A stretch of DNA of 10,292 bases from NCBI GenBank assembly GCA_031270515.1, contig JAISXM010000047.1, forward strand, positions 1 to 10,292, given 5' to 3'. Below the pieces are notes generated by a model, which was not told the origin of the DNA, did no database searches, and saw nothing but the letters and a program-made list of their open reading frames with translations. A program made the position numbers and the translations under genes. This DNA comes from Holosporales bacterium. GTDB lineage: Bacteria; Pseudomonadota; Alphaproteobacteria; BNTO01. The first letter of the stretch is position 1. Every line of letters starts with the position of its first letter. Shown here piece by piece: positions 1-7,154 of this stretch.

Positions 1-171
1 CATCGCATATTTTGTGACGTGTTGGCAATAGGGGGAGCGATATGGAAGTAAATCATTAAATTTTCAAAATATTCCGCATGAAGTACATGTTTTGCACAAT
101 TCATTGGGGTTTAGCTATAGTAGACACTACCGATGATATTGTGACATGGAAACGAGTTAGTAGGTAGCAAT

Positions 172-267
172 TATACTTGTCCATAAAAACAATTTGAATT
201 TTTATCCTCACCTAAGGCTTGTAATACAACGAGTTTCAAATTGTTTGTTTTGGAATCCAGTATATAC
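172..267 (-). repeat. Palindromic element, copy A
   Basis: About 96 bp, reverse-oriented relative to the copy at 2157-2258. It contains a perfect 12 bp inverted repeat, AAACAATTTGAA (187-198) and TTCAAATTGTTT (235-246), around a 36-base centre that reads CTTGTAATACAACG, as the copy at 8208 reads CTTTGTATTACAACG. The ends are TATAC-like and GTATATA-like. It is not next to a recognisable gene end. Family membership rests on shared ends, stem, centre and length. Confidence 0.85.
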
Positions 268-268
268 G

Positions 269-331
269 ATATTTTGAAAATTGCTTGTTTTTTTTGAAAA
301 CTCTCAAAAAACAAGGTATTGTCCAAAATAT
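269..331. repeat. Imperfect hairpin, poly-T/poly-A stem
   Basis: CTTG followed by eight T and GA (284-297) faces TCAAAAAACAAG (304-315) across a 6-base loop. Outer bases ATATTTTG (269-276) and CAAAATAT (324-331) also pair, giving an imperfect 63 bp palindrome. It lies directly beside element copy A. It might be a terminator for a gene left of the window or another palindromic element; neither can be shown here. Confidence 0.45.
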
Positions 332-373
332 AGATCCAACTTGCAATATGCTGCGATCAAAAATCTTCACACG

Positions 374-499
374 TATACCCACTCACAATAAGAGTTAGCA
401 GCAGGAGTTTCGGAGTGCAAGCGCGGAGCTGTACTAAACGTACTGCTCAAGCTTGCGCTTCGAAACGACGCACTGATAAACTTATTGTGAGTGGGTATA
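374..499. repeat. Long ~126 bp palindrome with perfect 19 bp arms
   Basis: TATACCCACTCACAATAAG (374-392) is exactly the reverse complement of 481-499. The inner arms continue to pair imperfectly: TTTCGGAGTGCAAGC on the left matches the reverse complement of the right arm at all but two positions, and the tip is GTAC-TAAAC-GTAC (431-443). The whole segment can therefore fold as one hairpin. It has no coding capacity. It could be a MITE-like element, a remnant of one, or a structured RNA. The outer 12 bp AAAAATCTTCAC occurs on both sides (359-370, 512-523) but not symmetrically. Confidence 0.8.
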
Positions 500-592
500 G
501 AGGCCCTGGCAAAAAATCTTCACCGTAGCCCCTGGCGTGTGAATGCGTGCCTTTGTTGCCTTTAAATTGGGGGTGTACTAAACTCGCTTACT

Positions 593-600
593 AGAGGGGA
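593..600 (+). promoter_or_regulatory. Shine-Dalgarno misplaced relative to the gpmI start
   Basis: AGAGGGGA is a strong ribosome-binding sequence. It ends 5 bases before an ATG at 606-608, whose frame runs 22 codons and stops at 672-674, and 18 bases before the gpmI ATG at 619. Only a weak GAG (611-613) sits at normal distance from 619. A run of eight A (628-635) follows the gpmI start; see the findings for what this may mean. Confidence 0.5.
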
Positions 601-618
601 AATATATGCTGAGTTTCC

Positions 619-2148
619 ATGGATACGAAAAAAAAGATTATTCTGTGCATTCTGGATGGATGGGGAGTTGCTGAAGCGGGAGCAGAGGCCGGGGACGCCA
701 CACGTGTGGCCACATACTTCCGCAGCCTCTGGGACGCCGCTCCGCACACACAGCTCGAAGCGTCTGGCGCGGCCGTTGGCTTGCCGCCTGGGCAGATGGG
801 GAACTCTGAGGTTGGACACACGACAATAGGGCTTGGGCGCGTCATAAAGCAGGACTTGGTGCGCATCAACGAATCGATTGTGGACGGCTCTCTGGCGCGC
901 AAGCTGGAGGGGGTCAAGTCGCGCCTCCTTGCGAGCGGGGGCGCTGCGCATGTTTGGGGGATGATTTCCCCTGGTGGAGTGCACTCGCACATGGATCACG
1001 TCCGGGCAATTGTTGACATCCTAGCGGAGAAATCGGGGGGGGAGTCCCTCCAAGTTTATATTCATGCGATTACGGATGGACGCGACACGCCACGCCACTG
1101 CGGGAAGGGGTATATGCAAACGTTCACGACGAACCTGCCCAGCAATGCGAAGGTTGTGTCGATATCCGGGCGCTTTATGGCCATGGACAGAAGCCTTAAC
1201 TGGGATCGCACTCAGTGGGAATATGAGGTCCTTGCGTATCAGAGGTCGCGCTCTTTTGTGGGGGAGTGGCCGATGGTGTTTTTCCTCCTGGACGAAATCA
1301 TGAGGGCAGAGCCTAACGACGAATACATTGCGCCCTCGCTCGTTGGAAACCAACGATATCCGCACAATACGAATGACGCGTTGATTATTGCGAACTTTCG
1401 GGCAGACAGACTGCGTCAGCTTGTTCAGGCGCTCGCATCTCCTGATTTCAAGGCGTTCCCGAGGGAGGAGTTTCCGCGATTTAGCGAAGTGCTGACGATG
1501 ACTGAGGTGGAGCCGTATTGTCAAGCTTTGTTTAGCAAGCAATCGTCAACGAATTCATTGAGCGACGTGCTTACGGTTAATGGTTTTACGCAGGTGCGCA
1601 TTTCAGAGATGGAGAAGCGGGCGCATGTCACATATTTCTTTGATGGCGGCGTCGAAAAGCCTGGACACGAGGGGGAGTATGTTACAGTGCCGTCTCCGGA
1701 TGTTATCTCTTACGACCAGTCTCCGCAAATGGGCGCGCGGGAGGTGACGGAGGAAACGGTGCGCGCGGTGCAACAGGGGGTTGACGTGATCGTGGTGAAT
1801 TATGCGAACGCGGATATGATTGGGCATACGGGGAAGTTCGACGTGACGCAGGAGTCTATTCGCGTGGTGGATGAGTGCCTGGAGCGCGTGGTTCAGTGCG
1901 CACAGGAGCACGGGTATACGCTGTTTGTGACGGCGGACCACGGGAATGCCGAACGGATGCAAAATCCAGACGGGTCAAAGAACAATACGCATTCGACGAA
2001 TCCTGTGCCGTTTATGGTGCTGGATAACAGCGTACGCCTGAAGGATTGTGGGGGGCTTCGCGATATTGCGCCGACTATATTGCATTATTTGGGCATACCT
2101 TCTCCTGGGGAGATGACGGGGAGTAGTTTGATTTTGCCTGGGGGCTGA
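619..2148 (+). CDS. gpmI: 2,3-bisphosphoglycerate-independent phosphoglycerate mutase
   Basis: This enzyme interconverts 3- and 2-phosphoglycerate in cytosolic glycolysis/gluconeogenesis. It is a metalloenzyme (usually Mn2+) of the alkaline phosphatase superfamily and works through a phosphoserine. The 509 residues match the usual family length. Visible motifs are ILDGWG with metal ligand Asp13, GQMGNSEVGH with the phosphorylated Ser63, GGVHSHMDH, TDGRDTPR, SGRFMAMDR, NFRADRLRQL (the family usually has NFRPDR), YFFDGG, NYANADMIGHTG, TADHGNAE and THSTNPVPF. All are intact, so the enzyme is probably active. The start at 619 is forced because an in-frame TGA lies at 610-612. However, the only good Shine-Dalgarno (AGAGGGGA, 593-600) is 18 bases away and better placed for an out-of-frame ATG at 606. 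The gene is visibly more GC-rich than the LRR genes beside it. It converges with the LRR pair across one palindromic element. Confidence 0.97.
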   Translation: MDTKKKIILCILDGWGVAEAGAEAGDATRVATYFRSLWDAAPHTQLEASGAAVGLPPGQMGNSEVGHTTIGLGRVIKQDLVRINESIVDGSLARKLEGVKSRLLASGGAAHVWGMISPGGVHSHMDHVRAIVDILAEKSGGESLQVYIHAITDGRDTPRHCGKGYMQTFTTNLPSNAKVVSISGRFMAMDRSLNWDRTQWEYEVLAYQRSRSFVGEWPMVFFLLDEIMRAEPNDEYIAPSLVGNQRYPHNTNDALIIANFRADRLRQLVQALASPDFKAFPREEFPRFSEVLTMTEVEPYCQALFSKQSSTNSLSDVLTVNGFTQVRISEMEKRAHVTYFFDGGVEKPGHEGEYVTVPSPDVISYDQSPQMGAREVTEETVRAVQQGVDVIVVNYANADMIGHTGKFDVTQESIRVVDECLERVVQCAQEHGYTLFVTADHGNAERMQNPDGSKNNTHSTNPVPFMVLDNSVRLKDCGGLRDIAPTILHYLGIPSPGEMTGSSLILPGG

Positions 2149-2156
2149 TTTACCCG

Positions 2157-2258
2157 GGTATATACCTCGGGGCCCCAGAACAAACAAGTTGAACCCGTTG
2201 TATTATAAGGCTTTGGTGATGGAAAAAATTCAACTTGTTTTTATGGGCAGGTATACCC
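2157..2258 (+). repeat. Palindromic element, copy B
   Basis: About 102 bp, with GGGTATA (2157-2163) and TATACCC (2252-2258) at its ends. A perfect 12 bp inverted repeat, AAACAAGTTGAA (2182-2193) and TTCAACTTGTTT (2229-2240), encloses a 35-base centre. It begins 8 bases after the gpmI stop codon and ends 5 bases before the ancestral stop codon of the convergent LRR gene, so it fills the whole gap between the two genes. Taken as the reference orientation for the family. Confidence 0.85.
2182..2242 (+). terminator. Possible shared terminator in element B
   Basis: The 12 bp stem of copy B runs into a T tract (2238-2242), as in a factor-independent terminator reading from gpmI. The 35-base loop is long for that role. 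On the other strand it would lie at the end of the LRR transcript. The location between convergent genes fits, but the hairpin is weak. Confidence 0.3.
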
Positions 2259-2263
2259 AATAA

Positions 2264-2502
2264 CTAACGCTCACGCCTCCAAATTTTCCTATCATTGCTC
2301 ACATAAACGGCGCCATCGCCAAAAGTTACGCGACATGGCTCGTTCGGAACCAAAGAGGCTGCGTTATAAGGCTCCAGCGTTGCATCATGCACAATCCTTA
2401 CACAAAATGCAGACTCTATAAGGGTAGTTCTATCTATATCTGACGAATCCGACGATAAACCTAAGTTAGAAAGGAAAACGATATTCGTGAACGATGACTC
2501 GA
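2264..2502 (-). pseudogene. Frame-displaced C-terminal tail of LRR gene 1
   Basis: Just past the frameshift the reading frame continues on the minus strand from about 2502 to a TAG at 2264-2266. It encodes TNIVFLSNLGLSS and ends PCRVTFGDGAVYVSNDRKIW followed by RRER. The neighbouring paralog ends TDIVFISSEGLSS and later PCRVTFDDGAVFVSNDRGVW, so the match is unmistakable. Compared with the paralog, one base is missing around 2500-2505 (a run of four A on the + strand). Restoring it gives a 763-residue protein from 4554 to 2264. This is either a real one-base deletion or a sequencing error. Confidence 0.85.
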
Positions 2503-4554
2503 AAATGCTCCTGTATTAATACTACGAACGCTCATAGGCAGCACTATGGTTTTCAACGACGAACAGCCGCAAAACATGCTCGCTTTAATTACTTCAATGT
2601 TACTGCCCAAGAATGTTAATGTCGTCATTTGTTTACATCGAAGAAATGCCCTTTCACCAATTTGTTCTACTAATGGTGGAACTGTGATTCCTTTTAACTC
2701 ATGGTTGTCTGCGAACGCGCCTACGCCAATCATCTTAAGTTGGGAACTAGGATCAAATGTAACAGAACGAAGTTGACACTTAGAAAAGGTATAACTACAA
2801 ATTTCTTTCACGCTGGCTGGAATGCGTATCTCCGTAAGGCCGCAGCCATAGAAAGCCTCCTTACCGATATATTCTAATGTTGGCGGAAAGTAAACAGCCT
2901 GAACGTGATCACAATTTATAAACGCACGATCTTGCACCTTTTTCGTATCAGGAGGCAGAATTATTTCCCTTACGTGATGAAGTGAATCGCCAAAAATACA
3001 TTTCAGTGTATAATTTTTAATTGGAAAATTGATAAATAAAGCAATATTTTTACTTAAAACCGCCCGAAAAAATGGGTCAATCTTGATTATGTCCAGACCA
3101 GAGTCGCGTTCCTCCTTTTCCGGAACATAAGCGTCAACAGGACGAAATTCGCAGCCTTCGAAAAATCCCCATTGCTGAGTATACGAATCGATTAGACGCC
3201 AATTTACTTCATTAAGACAGACTTCACACTGAAGGCCACGTATAATATCTCCAACGTCGGATTCATATTTCGATCTAAAAATGTTGCTCAACCAGCCAGC
3301 TGTATGAAGTTTGCTGGAAGAAATGTGGTCTGGAAGGGATACGCGATGTATAACTACGCGACAGATATCGCATCTACTCAAAATGCCAGACCCTACGCGC
3401 GTGGGAATATTAGGAAATATTATTTCACCAAGTGCGCAATCAGCAAAAGCATTGGATTCTATCGTTAACGATGCATCGTCTGCGTGTAAATCATCGCAAA
3501 ATTCAACAGAGTGCAGATACTTACACTGAAAGAAGGCGCGTTTGCCAACAACTCGGACTGAACTTGGAATATCAATAGACGTAAGAGATGTCTCACTAAA
3601 TGCTTCTTGGCCTATACTAATTAATCTACTGCCAGGCTCAAATTTGACGGAAACAAGACTGTAGCAACCATGAAATACCTCATCGCCTATACATTGTACT
3701 TCACTTGGAATGATGATAGACCTAACCGCAGTATTGTAGAATACCATACGCTCTATGGTAGCTAACTGACTATCAGGCTCAAATATCACGTGCTGCAGCT
3801 TATTGCAAAACGAAAAAGCACCATATTTCAGTCTAGTCACGTTGGCTGGAATTGTAATCGCGGCAATTCTGCTGTTATAGAATACTCCATCGCTCACTAC
3901 TTTCAGCTTGCTCTCCTGAGCAAACGAAACATGCCACTCACTAATATACAGCTCACTAACATGCGTGTTTACGACTACCACGCTTGCTGGAATATTTATA
4001 CGTAGCTGCCGTGTACGAAATGCGCTTGTCGTGAAGCTTGTTAACTGACTGTTCACACCAAAAACGACGCCCATAGGGCGAAAATCGTGAAATGCTTTAT
4101 GATGTATTAGCCTGACACTGTCTGGAAAAAATACGTGCGTTATTCTACGGGAATCGATCTCCTTTAAATAGGGCGCAAATATAGACCTGGACACCTCATA
4201 CAAACCGTTGTTGAGGACGAGCACGCTACCAACGATTGAAAAAGGACGTGAGTGTTTATTTTTAAAATAAATAAGCCATTCCTCATTCGACATCCTTTTT
4301 TGACGATTCAACTCATCCTCCGCCCTCCTTCTTCTTAATTCATCCTCCGCCCTCCTCCTTATTAAACGATTCAACTCTTCATTATCCGCCGCCCTCCTTC
4401 TTAAACGATCCAACTCCATTGTTAAACGATTCAACTCCCTTATTAAAGGATCCAACCATTCATCATTCATTATTGATGAACGATCGACGAGTTGGGCGCT
4501 TTGCAATACACAACTTGCGGACAATAATGCTAATCCAAATACTATATTCTTCAT
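2461..4554 (-). CDS. Secreted BspA-like LRR protein 1, frameshifted at 3' end
   Basis: A 697-residue product as it stands. An N-terminal export signal (MKNIVFGLALLSASCVLQSA) is followed by a charged Arg/Glu-rich coiled coil (about 36-88), a first array of BspA/TpLRR-type repeats (LRR_5, about 110-405; e.g. ITIPANVTRLKYGAFSFC), a conserved non-LRR block with a CxxC (about 406-525) and a second LRR array (about 526-684). Such proteins are usually surface-exposed or secreted and bind host or bacterial partners; the partner here is unknown. The last 13 residues are out of frame relative to the paralog, so the native C-terminal module is lost (see 2264-2502). TAGGAAAAAG lies directly upstream as a ribosome-binding site. 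It is downstream of its paralog on the same strand with a 77 bp gap, possibly co-transcribed. An export signal is clear; Sec-type or lipoprotein is not decided, since Cys15 lacks a canonical lipobox. Confidence 0.85.
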   Translation of the reverse strand: MKNIVFGLALLSASCVLQSAQLVDRSSIMNDEWLDPLIRELNRLTMELDRLRRRAADNEELNRLIRRRAEDELRRRRAEDELNRQKRMSNEEWLIYFKNKHSRPFSIVGSVLVLNNGLYEVSRSIFAPYLKEIDSRRITHVFFPDSVRLIHHKAFHDFRPMGVVFGVNSQLTSFTTSAFRTRQLRINIPASVVVVNTHVSELYISEWHVSFAQESKLKVVSDGVFYNSRIAAITIPANVTRLKYGAFSFCNKLQHVIFEPDSQLATIERMVFYNTAVRSIIIPSEVQCIGDEVFHGCYSLVSVKFEPGSRLISIGQEAFSETSLTSIDIPSSVRVVGKRAFFQCKYLHSVEFCDDLHADDASLTIESNAFADCALGEIIFPNIPTRVGSGILSRCDICRVVIHRVSLPDHISSSKLHTAGWLSNIFRSKYESDVGDIIRGLQCEVCLNEVNWRLIDSYTQQWGFFEGCEFRPVDAYVPEKEERDSGLDIIKIDPFFRAVLSKNIALFINFPIKNYTLKCIFGDSLHHVREIILPPDTKKVQDRAFINCDHVQAVYFPPTLEYIGKEAFYGCGLTEIRIPASVKEICSYTFSKCQLRSVTFDPSSQLKMIGVGAFADNHELKGITVPPLVEQIGERAFLRCKQMTTLTFLGSNIEVIKASMFCGCSSLKTIVLPMSVRSINTGAFSSHRSRISFSFLT
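4291..4449 (-). repeat. Repeat-expanded coiled-coil segment in LRR gene 1
   Basis: This encodes residues 36-88, rich in Arg, Glu and Leu, with recurring units such as ELNRL, ELDRL and RRRAEDEL. At DNA level TCATCCTCCGCCCTCCT occurs twice, 27 bp apart (4313-4329, 4340-4356), and variants of TTAAACGATTCAACTCC recur around 4364, 4401 and 4422. The paralog at 4632-6731 lacks the segment: its product is 58 residues shorter up to the shared SRPFSIVG. The look-alike flanks MNDEWL and MSNEEWL suggest growth by local duplication. Confidence 0.8.
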
Positions 4555-4611
4555 TATCTTTTTCCTATAAACAAAAGCTGACGATTAAATAAAAAATGAA
4601 TAACTGCTACC

Positions 4612-4624
4612 ATGGGCAGGTATA
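4612..4624 (+). repeat. End fragment of palindromic element (F)
   Basis: ATGGGCAGGTATA matches the right end of copy B. It lies 7 bases from the stop codon of the LRR gene at 4632, just as copy B ends close to the ancestral stop of LRR gene 1. The rest of the element is missing. The shared position suggests that the duplicated unit included the element end, or had a breakpoint there. Confidence 0.55.
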
Positions 4625-4631
4625 ACAATAA

Positions 4632-6731
4632 TTAACTAGCACTCACACTCCTCCAAACTCCTCGATCATTGCTCACAAAAACTGCGCCATCGTCAAAAGT
4701 TACGCGACAAGGCCGATGAGTAACCGAAGCACTCCATGCGTGAAATATATTTGTTAAAAAATTAATCCTATCTGACAAATTTGACGACAAGCCTTCGCTA
4801 GAAATGAAAACGATATCAGTCAAATATGACCCGGCAAATGCTCCTTTCTGGATGCCGCTAATGTGATACAGACTGATGGCTTTCAACGACCTACAGTTGA
4901 AAAAAATGCCAGTCGATATTTCAACATTATTGCCCGAGAATGTGAATTTCGCCATTCGGTCACATTCAGCAAACGCAAATTCACCAATTTGTCCTACTGA
5001 TGATGGAACTGTTAATTCTTTTAACTCATGGTTGCCTGCGAACGCGTGATTCTCAATAATCCTAAGTTGGGGATTCGCATCAAATGTAATAACGCTAAAC
5101 TTACCCCTAGACAAAGCCCCATAACCAATTTTTTCCAAGCTAGCTGGAAGGCAGATCTCAGTAATGCCGCAACCACAGAAAGCCTCCTTATCTATATGTT
5201 TTAATGTACTCTCTGGCGGAAAAGAAACAACCTGAATATTTTTACAACAAGCAAACGCACGATATGGCACTTTTTCCACACCAGGAGCCAGGATGATTTT
5301 ATTTACGTGAGAAAATGAATCGCCAAAAGCGCACTGCAGCATGTTCTGTCGTATTCGGCAATTGATGAGTACAGCAACATCTTTACTTAAAATCGTCAGA
5401 AAAAATGGATCGATCTCTACTATGTCTAAACCAAAGTCGCGGACATGCACTATCGGAACATAAGGTTCAACAGGACGAAATTCGCCGCCTTCGAAATATT
5501 CCCATCGCTGAGTATACGCATCGATTAGACGCCAATCTACTCCATTAAGACAGACCTCACATTGAAGGCCGCGTATAATCTTTCCTTCCTTTCTAACAGG
5601 CGAGCCGTGTTTCGATCTAAAACGATTGCTCAACCAGCCAGCTGTATGAAGTTTGCTGGCAGCAATGTTGTCTGGAAGTGGGAAGCGTATAGTTACGTGA
5701 CGGAGATTACCGCAATCACTCAGAAAGCCAGACCCTATGTGCGTAACGCAAGGAGGAATGTCTATTTCATCAAGTGCGCTACCAACAAGAGCGTCGGATT
5801 CTATTGTTAACGATGCACCGTTTGCGTAGAATTCATCGCCAAATACAAAATCGTGCAGTTTCTGACACTGAAAGAAGGCGGACTTGTCAATAACTTGGAC
5901 TGAACTTGGAATGCAAATCGACGTAATGGCGGAACACATGAATGCTCCTTTCCCTATACGAGTTAACCTACAATCAGACTCAAATTTTACGGTTTTAAGC
6001 TTATTGCAAGAAGAAAAGACATTATCGCCTATATATTGTACTTCACGTGGAATGGTTATGGATATAATTGCGGCCCCAAAGAAGGCCTTGCTACCTATGG
6101 TAGTTAACTGGCTGCCCGCCTCAAACATCACGTGCTGCAGGTTCTTGCAATACATAAACACCTCTGATTCCAATTCAGTCACGCTGGCTGGAATTGTCAT
6201 AGATTCAATTGAGACTCGCAGGAACGTAGCATTGCTCACGACATCCAGCCTGCTCCCCGGAGCAAACGAAACACAACGCAATAGACAATCATGAGTCGCG
6301 GGTTTCACAACTCTGTTTATGATCATCACGCGTTCTGGAATATTTATATGTAACAACGTGCCAGGAAATGCGTCCATTGCTAAGCTTGTTAACTGACTGT
6401 TTGCACCAAAAACGACACCGACAACGCTATTAAGACCGTGAAATGTTTTACTGTGTATGACCGTAACACTGTCTGAAATATATATATACTTTAGGCGACG
6501 GGGAGCGAGCACCTTTAAGTAGAGCGCGAACGTATCCTTGGACAACTCTTGCAAACCGTTGTTTACGATAAGCGCATTCCCAACGATTGAAAAAGGACGT
6601 GAGTTGTTCTTTTTAAAAGGAAGCCCTCGCTCATCATTAGGCATACCTATTGATGATGGACTGACTAGTTGGGCGCTTTGCAGCATACAACTTGCGGACA
6701 TTAATGCTAATCCAAATATTATATTCTTCAT
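4632..6731 (-). CDS. Secreted BspA-like LRR protein 2, intact paralog
   Basis: A 699-residue protein beginning MKNIIFGLALMSASCMLQSA, an export signal almost identical to that of LRR protein 1. A first LRR array (about 50-350; units like ITIPREVQYIGDNVFSSC) is followed by a conserved non-LRR block with LQCEVCLNGVDWRLIDAY (about 351-475), a second LRR array (about 476-645) and a short C-terminal module with PCRVTFDDGAVFVSNDRGVW. The repeat type is LRR_5/BspA, typical of secreted and surface proteins; the function of the middle and C-terminal parts is not recognised. Relative to the paralog it lacks the coiled coil but keeps the C-terminus, so it is the better model for the ancestral gene. TTAATAGGAAAAAC upstream supplies the ribosome-binding site. 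The first ~45 bp upstream match those of LRR gene 1. Confidence 0.88.
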   Translation of the reverse strand: MKNIIFGLALMSASCMLQSAQLVSPSSIGMPNDERGLPFKKNNSRPFSIVGNALIVNNGLQELSKDTFALYLKVLAPRRLKYIYISDSVTVIHSKTFHGLNSVVGVVFGANSQLTSLAMDAFPGTLLHINIPERVMIINRVVKPATHDCLLRCVSFAPGSRLDVVSNATFLRVSIESMTIPASVTELESEVFMYCKNLQHVMFEAGSQLTTIGSKAFFGAAIISITIPREVQYIGDNVFSSCNKLKTVKFESDCRLTRIGKGAFMCSAITSICIPSSVQVIDKSAFFQCQKLHDFVFGDEFYANGASLTIESDALVGSALDEIDIPPCVTHIGSGFLSDCGNLRHVTIRFPLPDNIAASKLHTAGWLSNRFRSKHGSPVRKEGKIIRGLQCEVCLNGVDWRLIDAYTQRWEYFEGGEFRPVEPYVPIVHVRDFGLDIVEIDPFFLTILSKDVAVLINCRIRQNMLQCAFGDSFSHVNKIILAPGVEKVPYRAFACCKNIQVVSFPPESTLKHIDKEAFCGCGITEICLPASLEKIGYGALSRGKFSVITFDANPQLRIIENHAFAGNHELKELTVPSSVGQIGEFAFAECDRMAKFTFSGNNVEISTGIFFNCRSLKAISLYHISGIQKGAFAGSYLTDIVFISSEGLSSNLSDRINFLTNIFHAWSASVTHRPCRVTFDDGAVFVSNDRGVWRSVSAS

Positions 6732-6837
6732 TGTTTTTCCTATTAAACAAAAGTTGACGATCGAATAAAAAAAAGACGATTAAACAAAAAACGAACAATG
6801 TCGTCCGCGTGTTTGCAACATGGATAATCATGCGAAC

Positions 6838-6932
6838 ATGCCTTGCAATAAAAAACATTTGAATTTTTGTCACGACCCAAGCATTGTGTCGTAGAAATCT
6901 CAGCTTTTCTATTGTTTTTATGGGCAGACATA
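6838..6932 (-). repeat. Palindromic element, copy D (diverged)
   Basis: About 95 bp. The ends ATGCCTTGCAATAAAAAACA and TGTTTTTATGGGCAGACAT are imperfect inverted repeats and match the end motif of other copies (TGTTTTTATGGGCAGG). The centre has ACGAC and GTCGT as a small inner stem. Orientation is inferred from the CAAGCATTGTGTCGTA centre, which resembles copies A and C. It is more diverged than A-C. Confidence 0.6.
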
Positions 6933-7013
6933 ACGGACGGACGCAGTTGCCTTAGTTAATACATCGTTGCTATCGTAACAGTTAATAGAACTAATAGCCA
7001 GTTAAAATTGCAA

Positions 7014-7112
7014 ATATACCCCTGTTTTGATACTTTTCCTATAATTTGAAGTTCATATGACTCAAAGCTTCTATGGAGACAAAAATTCAAATGATTTTTA
7101 CGGAAAGGTATA
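7014..7112 (+). repeat. Palindromic element, copy E (diverged)
   Basis: About 99 bp, bounded by ATATACC (7014-7020) and GGTATA (7107-7112). The stem is ATAATTTGAA (7041-7050) against TTCAAATGAT (7086-7095), with one mismatch. The right half (GACAAAAATTCAAATGATTT) parallels GGAAAAAATTCAACTTGTTT in copy B. It ends 42 bases before the pseudouridine synthase start and may affect the leader of that gene. Confidence 0.65.
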
Positions 7113-7154
7113 GAATGGGGTAGAAACATCGTTTTTATAGGAACGGCCCCGCCA

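Larger units (their letters stand above)
1..618. other. AT-rich, gene-poor region upstream of gpmI
   Basis: No convincing coding sequence is seen on either strand. The first 51 bases are open in frame 1 for 16 codons before a TAA and could be the tail of an upstream gene, but this is too short to judge. The region holds a palindromic element copy (172-267), a small imperfect hairpin (269-331) and a long palindrome (374-499). Positions 541-618 must carry the gpmI promoter. A candidate TTGTTG (553-558), 17 bases from TACTAA (576-581), is weak. Confidence 0.6.
6732..7154. other. Intergenic region between divergent LRR gene 2 and pseudouridine synthase gene
   Basis: No gene is seen. The left end is the leader of LRR gene 2 and contains a near-tandem pair, GTTGACGATCGAATAAAA (from 6753) and GACGATTAAACAAAAAACG (from 6775). 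Element copies D and E fill most of the rest. The 80 bases between them (6933-7013) show nothing recognisable. No clear promoter was found for either divergent gene. Confidence 0.6.

Noticed and set aside
1..51. Sixteen open codons in frame 1 ending in TAA, possibly the tail of an upstream gene
   Set aside because: Too short and without any recognisable motif; chance open frames of this length are common in this sequence.
359..523. AAAAATCTTCAC copies as target-site duplications of the 126 bp palindrome
   Set aside because: They are 3 and 12 bases away from the palindrome ends, so they are not simple target duplications; kept only as an observation.
562..1962. Long open frames on the minus strand across gpmI (for example 562-999, 1021-1542, 1603-1962)
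   Set aside because: They are antisense shadows of a conserved, full-length GC-rich gene and show Arg/His/Pro-rich, motif-free translations.
5884..6294. A 136-codon plus-strand open frame inside LRR gene 2
   Set aside because: Antisense to clear LRR coding sequence; the regular spacing of its residues mirrors the repeats on the other strand.
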